Shown here in pieces: positions 7,308 to 12,603 of a DNA stretch of 12,603 nt. The notes under the pieces are model-generated. The model ran no database searches and was not told the DNA's origin. It saw nothing but the letters and a program-made list of their open reading frames with translations. A program made the translations under genes and the position numbers. Source of the stretch: an uncultured Clostridia bacterium (GTDB lineage Bacteria > Bacillota > Clostridia > Oscillospirales > Butyricicoccaceae); NCBI GenBank assembly GCA_910589115.1, contig CAJUSB010000095.1, positions 1-12,603 on the forward strand. The letters run 5' to 3'. Position 1 is the first letter of the stretch. Every line of letters begins with the position of its first letter.

Positions 7308-7531
7308 AATACAAGCCTTTCAAAAATCAATTTAATATGTCAATATGTTTTATATTATTGCATTTTTCACCTCAAAATTTTTATTATCTCCCCCTTCAGA
7401 ATTACCAAATCTTTAATTTTTCAATAATACCATTCTTCAAAATTCCTTGCCTCTGAACTCTAACCATCCTCTCCTTAAATTTAAAAATTCGTGTAGCTGC
7501 TACATTTACAAACTATCACAGCACGTTTTGT

Positions 7532-7560
7532 TTGTCAATATCTTTTTACGATTTTATAAA
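7532..7560 (+). promoter_or_regulatory. Sigma-A-like promoter in the intergenic region
   Basis: TTGTCA (7532-7537) and TATAAA (7555-7560) are exactly 17 bp apart, each one base from consensus. Transcription would start near 7567 and run straight into the terminator at 7588-7607. Confidence 0.55.
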
Positions 7561-7587
7561 ATATTATTGCGTGCAAATGCCCGCCCG

Positions 7588-7607
7588 CGTGCACCTGCAC
7601 GTTTTTT
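7588..7607 (+). terminator. Short terminator hairpin close after a promoter
   Basis: CGTGC (7588-7592) pairs with GCACG (7597-7601) across ACCT and is followed by six T. A second CGTGCA at 7570-7575 could compete for the same 3' arm, which would give two alternative folds. Confidence 0.6.
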
Positions 7608-7744
7608 GGTTTTTCTTTAAGTAAAGATACTAATTGCAGTAGCATACACACATGTAATATTCCATTAGAACATTTTTTTACCGATTTTTTTGCAAAAGCA
7701 CCAAAAAACCACCTATAACTTTGTGCAGTATTGCAACCAAAAAT

Positions 7745-7770
7745 CGCTTGCGTTCTCGTGAACGCAAGCG
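7745..7770 (+). promoter_or_regulatory. Perfect palindromic operator over the inositol operon promoter
   Basis: Arms CGCTTGCGTTC (7745-7755) and GAACGCAAGCG (7760-7770) are fully complementary across TCGT. The palindrome covers the -35 and the whole spacer of the promoter, so a bound dimeric repressor would block polymerase. The regulator is not encoded in the window. Confidence 0.7.
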
Positions 7771-7776
7771 TATAAT
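7748..7776 (+). promoter_or_regulatory. Promoter of the iolG-iolI operon
   Basis: -35 TTGCGT (7748-7753) and a consensus -10 TATAAT (7771-7776) have a 17-bp spacer. The start site would be near 7783, giving a leader of about 165 nt before iolG. Confidence 0.75.
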
Positions 7777-7949
7777 AAACGCATGAAGAAGAAAACAGAC
7801 CGGTACCCCGATCATACAGGCGCCTGCACCGGCTGAGCGGAACGCGCCCCAAACGCTGCCCGCTGCAATCGTGCATCTCTTTGCCCCATGCACTTAGAAC
7901 CCCTTATCACCCACCATACATTCTGGAAGAACAACGGAGGTAAACAATT

Positions 7950-8963
7950 ATGGAACTCAAAATCTGTGTAGTTGGCTGCGGCATGATCGGCCGTGAGCAC
8001 ATCGAGCGCATCCAGAACCGCATCAAGAATGCGACCGTCGTCGCTGTCTGCGATGTCTTTGAGGAAGGCGCAAAGAAGGGCGCCGAGATCGCTGGCGAAG
8101 GCACCAAGGTATATACCGATTTCAATGCGGCTATCAATGACCCTGATGTAAATGCTGTTGTCGTCACCACCCCCGGTGCTTTCCATAAGGACCCGGTTAT
8201 TGCTGCAATCAAGGCTGGCAAGCCTGTTTTCAGTGAGAAGCCGCTCGCAAATACTGCCGCTGACTGCAAGGCGGTCGTTGATGCTGAAATGGCCTCTGGC
8301 AAGCATCTCGTACAGGTTGGCTTTATGCGCCGCTATGACCGCGGCTACAACCAGGTCAAGGAATTGCTCGATTCCGGCAAATTCGGTGCGCCGCTGGTTG
8401 TCAAGTGCACCCACCGTGCCGACGGCGTAGCAGAGGACTACACCACTGCAATGGCTGTTACTGACACTGCTATCCATGAAATCGACTGCCTGCCCTGGCT
8501 CGTAAACGATGAATGGGATGAAGTACAGTGCATCATGCCTAAGATCACCAGCAAGGCACACAAGGGCCTCCAGGACCCGCAGGTCATGATTCTGAAAACG
8601 AAGGGCGGCGTTGTCGTTGTTCTCGAAGTGAACGTCAACTGCGGTTTCGGCTATGATATCAACTGTGAAGTCGTCTGCGAGAACGGCGTTGTGAATCTGC
8701 CCTGCCCGTCCTTCCCGACTGTCCGCTTTGCAAATAATGTTTCCACCAAGATTGAGGATAACTGGATCCTCCGCTTCATTGATTCGTATGATGTAGAGAT
8801 TCAGGACTGGGTTGACCATGCAGTCAAGGGTCAGACCGGCGGCTCCTCTGCTTGGGACGGCTATGTCGCTTCTATCACTGCTGACGCACTCGTCAAGAGC
8901 CAGACCTCCGGTGCTATCGAAAAGGTCGTTACCGGCGGCACCCCTGATTTCTATAAGAAGTAA
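7950..8963 (+). CDS. iolG: Inositol 2-dehydrogenase (Gfo/Idh/MocA family)
   Basis: A 337-aa NAD-dependent enzyme that oxidises myo-inositol to 2-keto-myo-inositol (scyllo-inosose), the first step of inositol catabolism. It may also act on D-chiro-inositol, as the Bacillus subtilis enzyme does. The N-terminal Rossmann fold has VVGCGMIG (Gly9, Gly11, Gly14), followed by the EKP motif with Lys97. The C-terminal substrate domain has VGFMRRYD and the catalytic Asp172 and His176 in VTDTAIHEID. All three catalytic residues fall at the same numbers as in B. subtilis IolG, from memory of that protein, and identity along the chain is high (for example LVQVGFMRRYD, HEIDCLPWLVND, YDVEIQDW). GGAGGT (7936-7941) precedes the ATG by 8 nt. 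Lysine is mostly AAG and glycine GGC, unlike the kinase gene, which hints at high expression. It is first in a two-gene operon with iolI, 44 bp downstream. Confidence 0.92.
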   Translation: MELKICVVGCGMIGREHIERIQNRIKNATVVAVCDVFEEGAKKGAEIAGEGTKVYTDFNAAINDPDVNAVVVTTPGAFHKDPVIAAIKAGKPVFSEKPLANTAADCKAVVDAEMASGKHLVQVGFMRRYDRGYNQVKELLDSGKFGAPLVVKCTHRADGVAEDYTTAMAVTDTAIHEIDCLPWLVNDEWDEVQCIMPKITSKAHKGLQDPQVMILKTKGGVVVVLEVNVNCGFGYDINCEVVCENGVVNLPCPSFPTVRFANNVSTKIEDNWILRFIDSYDVEIQDWVDHAVKGQTGGSSAWDGYVASITADALVKSQTSGAIEKVVTGGTPDFYKK

Positions 8964-9007
8964 TTCATCCCATCCTATTTTCAATATTATAATAAGGAGA
9001 ATCCGCT

Positions 9008-9868
9008 ATGAAAATCGGCTTTAATGAAGGCTGCAACCGCTTCTGCGAAAACCATTCTGTTCTGGAAGACCTGGCGCTGTGCGAAAAGTATGGCTTTGAC
9101 TACATCGACGTTCAGTCCGAGTGCCTCGACCGTGAGCTCGCGGCTGGCAAGTATACGCTTGAACAGCTGGGCGATTTCTTCCGCACCCATAACATCAAGA
9201 TGCTGTCCTACAATGCGCTGATCTTCTTCAACATGAAGCAGACGCAGGAAGAAAAGGACGCTGTTATGGCACAGCTTGACGAGATTATCCACCGCTGCCA
9301 GATCCTTGACTGCAAGATGATCGTTGTGGTTCCGTCCATGGATCTGAAGGTACATGCTTCCATTGATGATATCCGCAAGGATGCTGTTGCTGTGCTGAAA
9401 GAAATGGTCAAGAAGGTTGAGCCTCACGGCATTAAGCTCTCTATTGAGTTCTGCGGCGCACCGTCCATGTCTATCAACCGTTTCGAGGATGCTTACGCTA
9501 TCGTCCAGGAGGTCAACCATCCTCTGGTCGGCGTAACGCTTGACCAGTATCATTTCCATGCAATGGCTTCCGGCTGGGATGCACTGGAAAAGGCTGACGG
9601 CAAGAAGATTTTCGTTTGGCACCTCAACGGCATGGAGAATATGCCCTGCGGCGCGGCATACAACAATGATGAAAAGCGCCTCTGGCCCGGCGAACCGGGT
9701 GACTGCCTTGACCACAAGCGCTATGCGGACACGCTTAAAAAGATTGGTTTTGAGGGCGGCGTCTGCACAATCGAGGTATTCCGTCCCGATTACTACAAGC
9801 TCTCCAACGAAGAAAACATCAAGAAGGCTGCGGAGGTTACCCGCGCTCACGTCGAGAAATACTGCTGA
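9008..9868 (+). CDS. iolI: 2-keto-myo-inositol isomerase (TIM-barrel sugar isomerase)
   Basis: A 286-aa member of the xylose-isomerase-like TIM-barrel family (PF01261), closest in motifs to B. subtilis IolI, which converts 2-keto-myo-inositol to 1-keto-D-chiro-inositol. Matching stretches include KIGFNE at the start, THNIKMLSYNALIFFN, NHPLVGVTLDQYHFHAM, ADGKKIF and EVFRPDYYKL. The predicted metal ligands are Glu147 (SIEF), Asp179 (LDQYHF), His205 (FVWHLNG) and Glu256 (TIEVFRP), so the site looks intact. The length is as expected for IolI (about 280). AAGGAGA (8994-9000) lies 7 nt before the ATG and 30 bp after the iolG stop, so it is cotranscribed with iolG and shares its AAG/GGC-rich codon use. 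An IolE-type dehydratase is the main alternative; the FHFHAM and RPDYYKL motifs favour IolI. Confidence 0.88.
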   Translation: MKIGFNEGCNRFCENHSVLEDLALCEKYGFDYIDVQSECLDRELAAGKYTLEQLGDFFRTHNIKMLSYNALIFFNMKQTQEEKDAVMAQLDEIIHRCQILDCKMIVVVPSMDLKVHASIDDIRKDAVAVLKEMVKKVEPHGIKLSIEFCGAPSMSINRFEDAYAIVQEVNHPLVGVTLDQYHFHAMASGWDALEKADGKKIFVWHLNGMENMPCGAAYNNDEKRLWPGEPGDCLDHKRYADTLKKIGFEGGVCTIEVFRPDYYKLSNEENIKKAAEVTRAHVEKYC

Positions 9869-9910
9869 TCCTCTTATCGTTTTTTCTACGTCTTTACTCT
9901 CACTAAAAAG

Positions 9911-9940
9911 TCCCGGCTGCACCTGCGGCTGGGATTTTTT
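9911..9940 (+). terminator. Terminator of the iolG-iolI operon
   Basis: A 10-bp stem TCCCGGCTGC (9911-9920) / GCGGCTGGGA (9925-9934), with two G-U pairs and a 4-nt loop, is followed by six T. It starts 42 nt after the iolI stop. Confidence 0.85.
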
Positions 9941-10157
9941 GCCCTGTCCCCCCCTCCTGGCAGTTGCGGTTCACGGTTATCCCGCATAAGTATGGGTTTG
10001 CAAGCGCAGCCGCTTCTGTTATCCATGGCACGGCGGTACGGCTGTCCGTACCGTTGGAGGGGGCACTTTAATTTCTCTGATTTGCACAGCTTCATTTCTC
10101 AAAATCCTTCCCCTATGGGTGCATACTCCAAAATCCCTTTTTCTGCCGGATTTTTAC
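9941..10157. other. Non-coding gap with a strong isolated hairpin
   Basis: No gene is supported. The main structure is at 10031-10056: CGGCGGTACGG and CCGTACCGTTG pair over 11 bp (two G-U) around CTGT, with an uninterrupted GGTACGG/CCGTACC core. No T-run follows, so it is not a standard terminator. Confidence 0.55.
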
Positions 10158-10186
10158 TTGACAAACGAAATTTTGGCGCTTATAAT
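10158..10186 (+). promoter_or_regulatory. Full-consensus sigma-A promoter upstream of the glutamine synthetase gene
   Basis: TTGACA (10158-10163), a 17-bp spacer and TATAAT (10181-10186) match the consensus at all 12 positions. Transcription should start near 10193, giving a leader of about 165 nt before the gene, interrupted by an intrinsic terminator. Confidence 0.9.
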
Positions 10187-10203
10187 ACCAATTAGAAATA
10201 GTA

Positions 10204-10240
10204 AAAGTGCTGTGAGTAATCAAACTTACAGCGCTTTTTT
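10204..10240 (+). terminator. Leader terminator (attenuator) ahead of the glutamine synthetase gene
   Basis: A stem of 11 or more base pairs, GTGCTGTGAGT (10207-10217) with ACTTACAGCGC (10224-10234), contains two G-U pairs and the hexaloop AATCAA, followed by six T. It lies only about 15 nt after the predicted start site, so most transcripts would end at about 48 nt unless the hairpin is prevented. This is either an attenuator for the downstream gene or the end of a tiny RNA. Confidence 0.8.
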
Positions 10241-10282
10241 GCATTTATTCTCTTCCATATGTTATCTAATAATTTTCCAAAA

Positions 10283-10333
10283 GGCCTGCCTGGAAAGCCT
10301 CCGGCACTTTGTCCGGCGGTTCCCACAGAGGCC
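10283..10333 (+). other. Second structured element in the glutamine synthetase leader
   Basis: GGCCT (10283-10287) can pair with AGGCC (10329-10333), enclosing an inner CCGG (10301-10304) / CCGG (10313-10316) hairpin. It lies between the leader terminator and the ribosome site AAAGTGAGG (10342-10350). A regulatory role is only a guess. Confidence 0.35.
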
Positions 10334-10357
10334 GATAGATGAAAGTGAGGTTGTACA

Positions 10358-12442
10358 ATGAACACCACCTGTAAAGTGCCGGAACTGTTCGGCTCCATGG
10401 TCTTTAATGAATCCGTTATGAAAGACCGCCTGCCCAAAGACACCTTCCGCGCACTCAAAAAAACAATCCGTGAAGGCCTTCCCCTTGACGAGGCTGTCGC
10501 CAATGTCGTCGCCAGCGCCATGAAGGACTGGGCACTCTCCAAGGGTGCAACGCACTTCACCCACTGGTTCCAGCCAATGACCGGCATCCCCGCTGAAAAG
10601 CATGACTCTTTCATTTCACCGAATGATGACGGTACCGTATTGATGGAATTCTCCGGCAAGGAACTGATTAAAGGCGAACCGGATGCGTCTTCCTTTCCCT
10701 CCGGCGGCCTGCGGGCAACGTTTGAAGCACGCGGCTATACCGCATGGGACCCGACCTCTTATGCCTTTGTAAAAGATGGTACACTTTATATTCCAACGGC
10801 ATTCTGCTCCTATAACGGAGAAATTCTTGATAAAAAAACCCCTCTGCTGCGCTCCATGGATGCCATCAGCAAACAGGCCTGCCGCGTGCTGAAACTCTTT
10901 GGCAAGGACTGCAAACGCGTCACAACCACTGTCGGCCCTGAGCAGGAATATTTCCTTATCAATGAGTCGGACTACAAACAGCGTGAAGACCTGATCCTCA
11001 CCGGGCGTACACTGTTCGGCGCTATGCCGCCCAAGGGACAGGAAATGGATGACCACTATTTCGGTGCAATCCGCCCGCGTGTGGCTGCCTTCATGGCAGA
11101 GCTTGATCAGGAACTGTGGCGGCTCGGCGTCCTCTCAAAAACCAAGCATAATGAGGTCGCTCCCTGCCAGCATGAGCTTGCCCCGATTTTCTCCACTACC
11201 AATATTGCAACCGACCACAACCAGCTGACAATGGAAACTATGAAGCGCGTTGCCAAAAGGCATGGTTTCGTCTGCCTGCTGCATGAAAAACCCTTTGATG
11301 GCGTGAACGGTTCCGGTAAGCATAACAACTGGTCGCTTTCGACCGATTCAGGCGAAAACCTGCTGGAACCCGGCAGTACACCGGCCTCCAATAAGCAGTT
11401 TCTTCTGTTCCTGACCGCCATTATCAAAGCGGTGGACGAATATCAGGATCTTCTCCGCATTTCGGTTGCCAGCGCCGGCAATGACCACCGTCTGGGCGCA
11501 AATGAAGCGCCCCCGGCCATCGTTTCCATGTTTGTCGGAGATGAAATTGAAGCAATCCTGGAGGCCATTGAAGCAGGCCAGACCCACACCGATGTTGACA
11601 AAACGATGATGCGCATCGGCGTTTCCGTACTGCCGCCCATCCCCAAAGATACGACCGACCGCAACCGTACCTCGCCCTTTGCATTCACCGGCAATAAGTT
11701 TGAATTCCGTATGCCAGGCTCTACCCTGAATATCGCCTGCACAAACATCATGCTCAATACCGCTGTTGCAGAAGAACTGCGTCAGTTTGCCGATGAATTG
11801 TCCGCCGCAGTGGACTTCGACAGTGCGCTTGCAGCACTTATTCAGCGCGAAACCAAAGCTCATAAACATATCATTTTCAACGGCAACGGCTATAGCGAAG
11901 ACTGGCCAGCTGAAGCCGAAAAGCGCGGCCTGCTCAACCTCCGCTCAACGCCTGACGCGATCCCCTACTATACCTCGGATAAAAATGTCAACCTGTTCCA
12001 GAGGCACGGCGTGTATACCCGCATCGAAATGGAATCCCGCTGCGAAATCCTCGCCGAAGAATATGTGAAAACCCTGCACATTGAGGCACTTACCATGCTC
12101 GATATGCTGAAAAAACAGATCATTCCGGCTGTAATCGCCTACTCTAAGGATTTGGCGGATACCGTTGCAGTCAAGAAATCCATCGGTGTGGATGCCCCCG
12201 TCGAGCTTGCTATGGTGAAAGCCCTGACCGAAAAGACCGCTGCCCTTGTAGAACAGCAGAGCAACATCGAAACAGTCGTTCTTGCGGCTCCGGCTGACTC
12301 GCAGACTGCCCCGCGCTACTACCATGACACCGTAATCCCAGCAATGGAAGCCGCCCGGAAAATCGCTGACGAACTGGAAATGATGGTCGGCGAAGCGCAT
12401 TGGCCTATCCCGACTTATTCCAAAATCCTTTATTACGTCTGA
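10358..12442 (+). CDS. glnN: Type III glutamine synthetase
   Basis: A 694-aa cytoplasmic enzyme making glutamine from glutamate, ammonia and ATP, the entry point for ammonium assimilation. Its length (about 700 versus about 450 for type I) and C-terminal extension mark it as the GSIII form known from Bacteroides, cyanobacteria and clostridia. The N-terminal GSIII domain (about 10-185) starts VPELFGSMVFNE. The catalytic core has GPEQEYF (193-199) and KHNEVAPCQHELAPIF (263-278). It continues with NGSGKHNNWS (317-326), the substrate/ATP region SVASAGNDHRLGANEAPPAI (369-388) and DRNRTSPFAFTGNKFEFR (434-451). All core motifs look intact. The ATG at 10358 follows AAAGTGAGG (10342-10350) at 7 nt. 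An upstream ATG at 10339 is in another frame. The gene is monocistronic as far as seen, with a consensus promoter, a leader terminator and its own end terminator. This suggests control by transcript attenuation, perhaps by nitrogen status. Confidence 0.96.
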   Translation: MNTTCKVPELFGSMVFNESVMKDRLPKDTFRALKKTIREGLPLDEAVANVVASAMKDWALSKGATHFTHWFQPMTGIPAEKHDSFISPNDDGTVLMEFSGKELIKGEPDASSFPSGGLRATFEARGYTAWDPTSYAFVKDGTLYIPTAFCSYNGEILDKKTPLLRSMDAISKQACRVLKLFGKDCKRVTTTVGPEQEYFLINESDYKQREDLILTGRTLFGAMPPKGQEMDDHYFGAIRPRVAAFMAELDQELWRLGVLSKTKHNEVAPCQHELAPIFSTTNIATDHNQLTMETMKRVAKRHGFVCLLHEKPFDGVNGSGKHNNWSLSTDSGENLLEPGSTPASNKQFLLFLTAIIKAVDEYQDLLRISVASAGNDHRLGANEAPPAIVSMFVGDEIEAILEAIEAGQTHTDVDKTMMRIGVSVLPPIPKDTTDRNRTSPFAFTGNKFEFRMPGSTLNIACTNIMLNTAVAEELRQFADELSAAVDFDSALAALIQRETKAHKHIIFNGNGYSEDWPAEAEKRGLLNLRSTPDAIPYYTSDKNVNLFQRHGVYTRIEMESRCEILAEEYVKTLHIEALTMLDMLKKQIIPAVIAYSKDLADTVAVKKSIGVDAPVELAMVKALTEKTAALVEQQSNIETVVLAAPADSQTAPRYYHDTVIPAMEAARKIADELEMMVGEAHWPIPTYSKILYYV

Positions 12443-12486
12443 TCGTTCATCGCATTCATATCCATAACCTTTTGAGCTGAATTTTT

Positions 12487-12531
12487 ATGGCGTGTATTTC
12501 GGAATCGAAATGCACGCCATCACTATTTTTT
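12487..12531 (+). terminator. Terminator of the glutamine synthetase gene
   Basis: A 15-bp stem ATGGCGTGTATTTCG (12487-12501) / CGAAATGCACGCCAT (12506-12520), with one G-U pair and loop GAAT, is followed by CACTA and a T-rich tract. It lies 45 nt after the stop codon. Beyond it, the last 70 bases hold only short hairpins (12562-12576, 12588-12600) and no gene. Confidence 0.85.
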
Positions 12532-12603
12532 ATATATTTTTTAATATGTACTATAAATGAGCAAATTCAGAATTTGACGAAAGCAGACCGACAGAGTCGG
12601 AGA

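Larger units (their letters stand above)
7308..7949. other. 640-bp intergenic region between divergent amidase and inositol genes
   Basis: No coding sequence is supported here. The left part (7308-7570) is very AT-rich and must hold the amidase promoter on the - strand; I see no convincing -35/-10 pair for it. A perfect 13-bp palindrome (TGTAGC-T-GCTACA, 7492-7504) is present. The right part holds a + strand promoter with an immediate terminator and then the inositol operon promoter and its leader of about 165 nt. Confidence 0.7.

Noticed and set aside
7338..7343. TTGACA on the - strand as the amidase -35
   Set aside because: No acceptable -10 lies 15-19 bp downstream (AAAGGC at 17 bp), so I left the amidase promoter unassigned.
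7812..8984. 390-aa reading frame antisense to iolG
   Set aside because: It mirrors the codon-biased iolG gene, has no recognisable domain, and iolG has exact catalytic residues.
8987..9922. 311-aa reading frame antisense to iolI
   Set aside because: It is a shadow of iolI; no ribosome site or family features, and it runs through the iol terminator.
10204..10240. ANTAR-protein RNA target in the glnN leader
   Set aside because: The loop is a hexaloop but reads AATCAA, without G at position 4, and I see no second matching hairpin.

Overview
The window looks like the chromosome of a spore-forming, low- to mid-GC Firmicute, most likely a gut-type clostridium of the Oscillospiraceae/Ruminococcaceae kind. 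The reasons are a truncated alpha/beta-type small acid-soluble spore protein (SASP) gene, strong AGGAGG-like ribosome sites, sigma-A promoters with 17-bp spacers, a type III glutamine synthetase, and a VanR/VanS-style two-component pair. The exact genus is inference.

Left part (1-2490). Two identical 122-bp tandem repeats plus a partial third lead into a terminator, then a clean promoter and a 553-aa large serine recombinase. About 15 bp after the recombinase stop codon, the reading frame of the C-terminal two thirds of a SASP gene begins. It has no start codon and no N-terminus, and its terminator follows. The simplest reading is that the recombinase sits at the right end of an integrated element that splits a sporulation gene, an arrangement like skin/sigK or SPbeta/spsM. 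A diverged piece of the 122-bp repeat reappears just beyond the SASP terminator.

Middle part (2490-7310). An OmpR-family response regulator overlaps by 7 bases a large, multi-membrane-span histidine kinase with an unusual acidic Pro/Ala/Glu-rich C-terminal tail. Three TTAA motifs exactly 11 bp apart lie upstream and are a candidate autoregulatory site. A bidirectional terminator separates the pair from a convergent, strikingly AT-rich gene for a secreted Amidase_6-type cysteine hydrolase.

Right part (7310-12603). A 640-bp non-coding stretch holds a promoter followed at once by a terminator (possible very short RNA), then the promoter of an inositol operon with a perfect palindrome over its -35 and spacer. 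The operon has two genes, iolG (inositol 2-dehydrogenase) and iolI (inosose isomerase). Together they could interconvert myo-inositol and D-chiro-inositol or feed inosose to enzymes encoded elsewhere. After its terminator comes a 490-bp gap with a consensus promoter and an immediate intrinsic terminator, an attenuator-like layout, upstream of a 694-aa type III glutamine synthetase. That gene ends in its own strong terminator.
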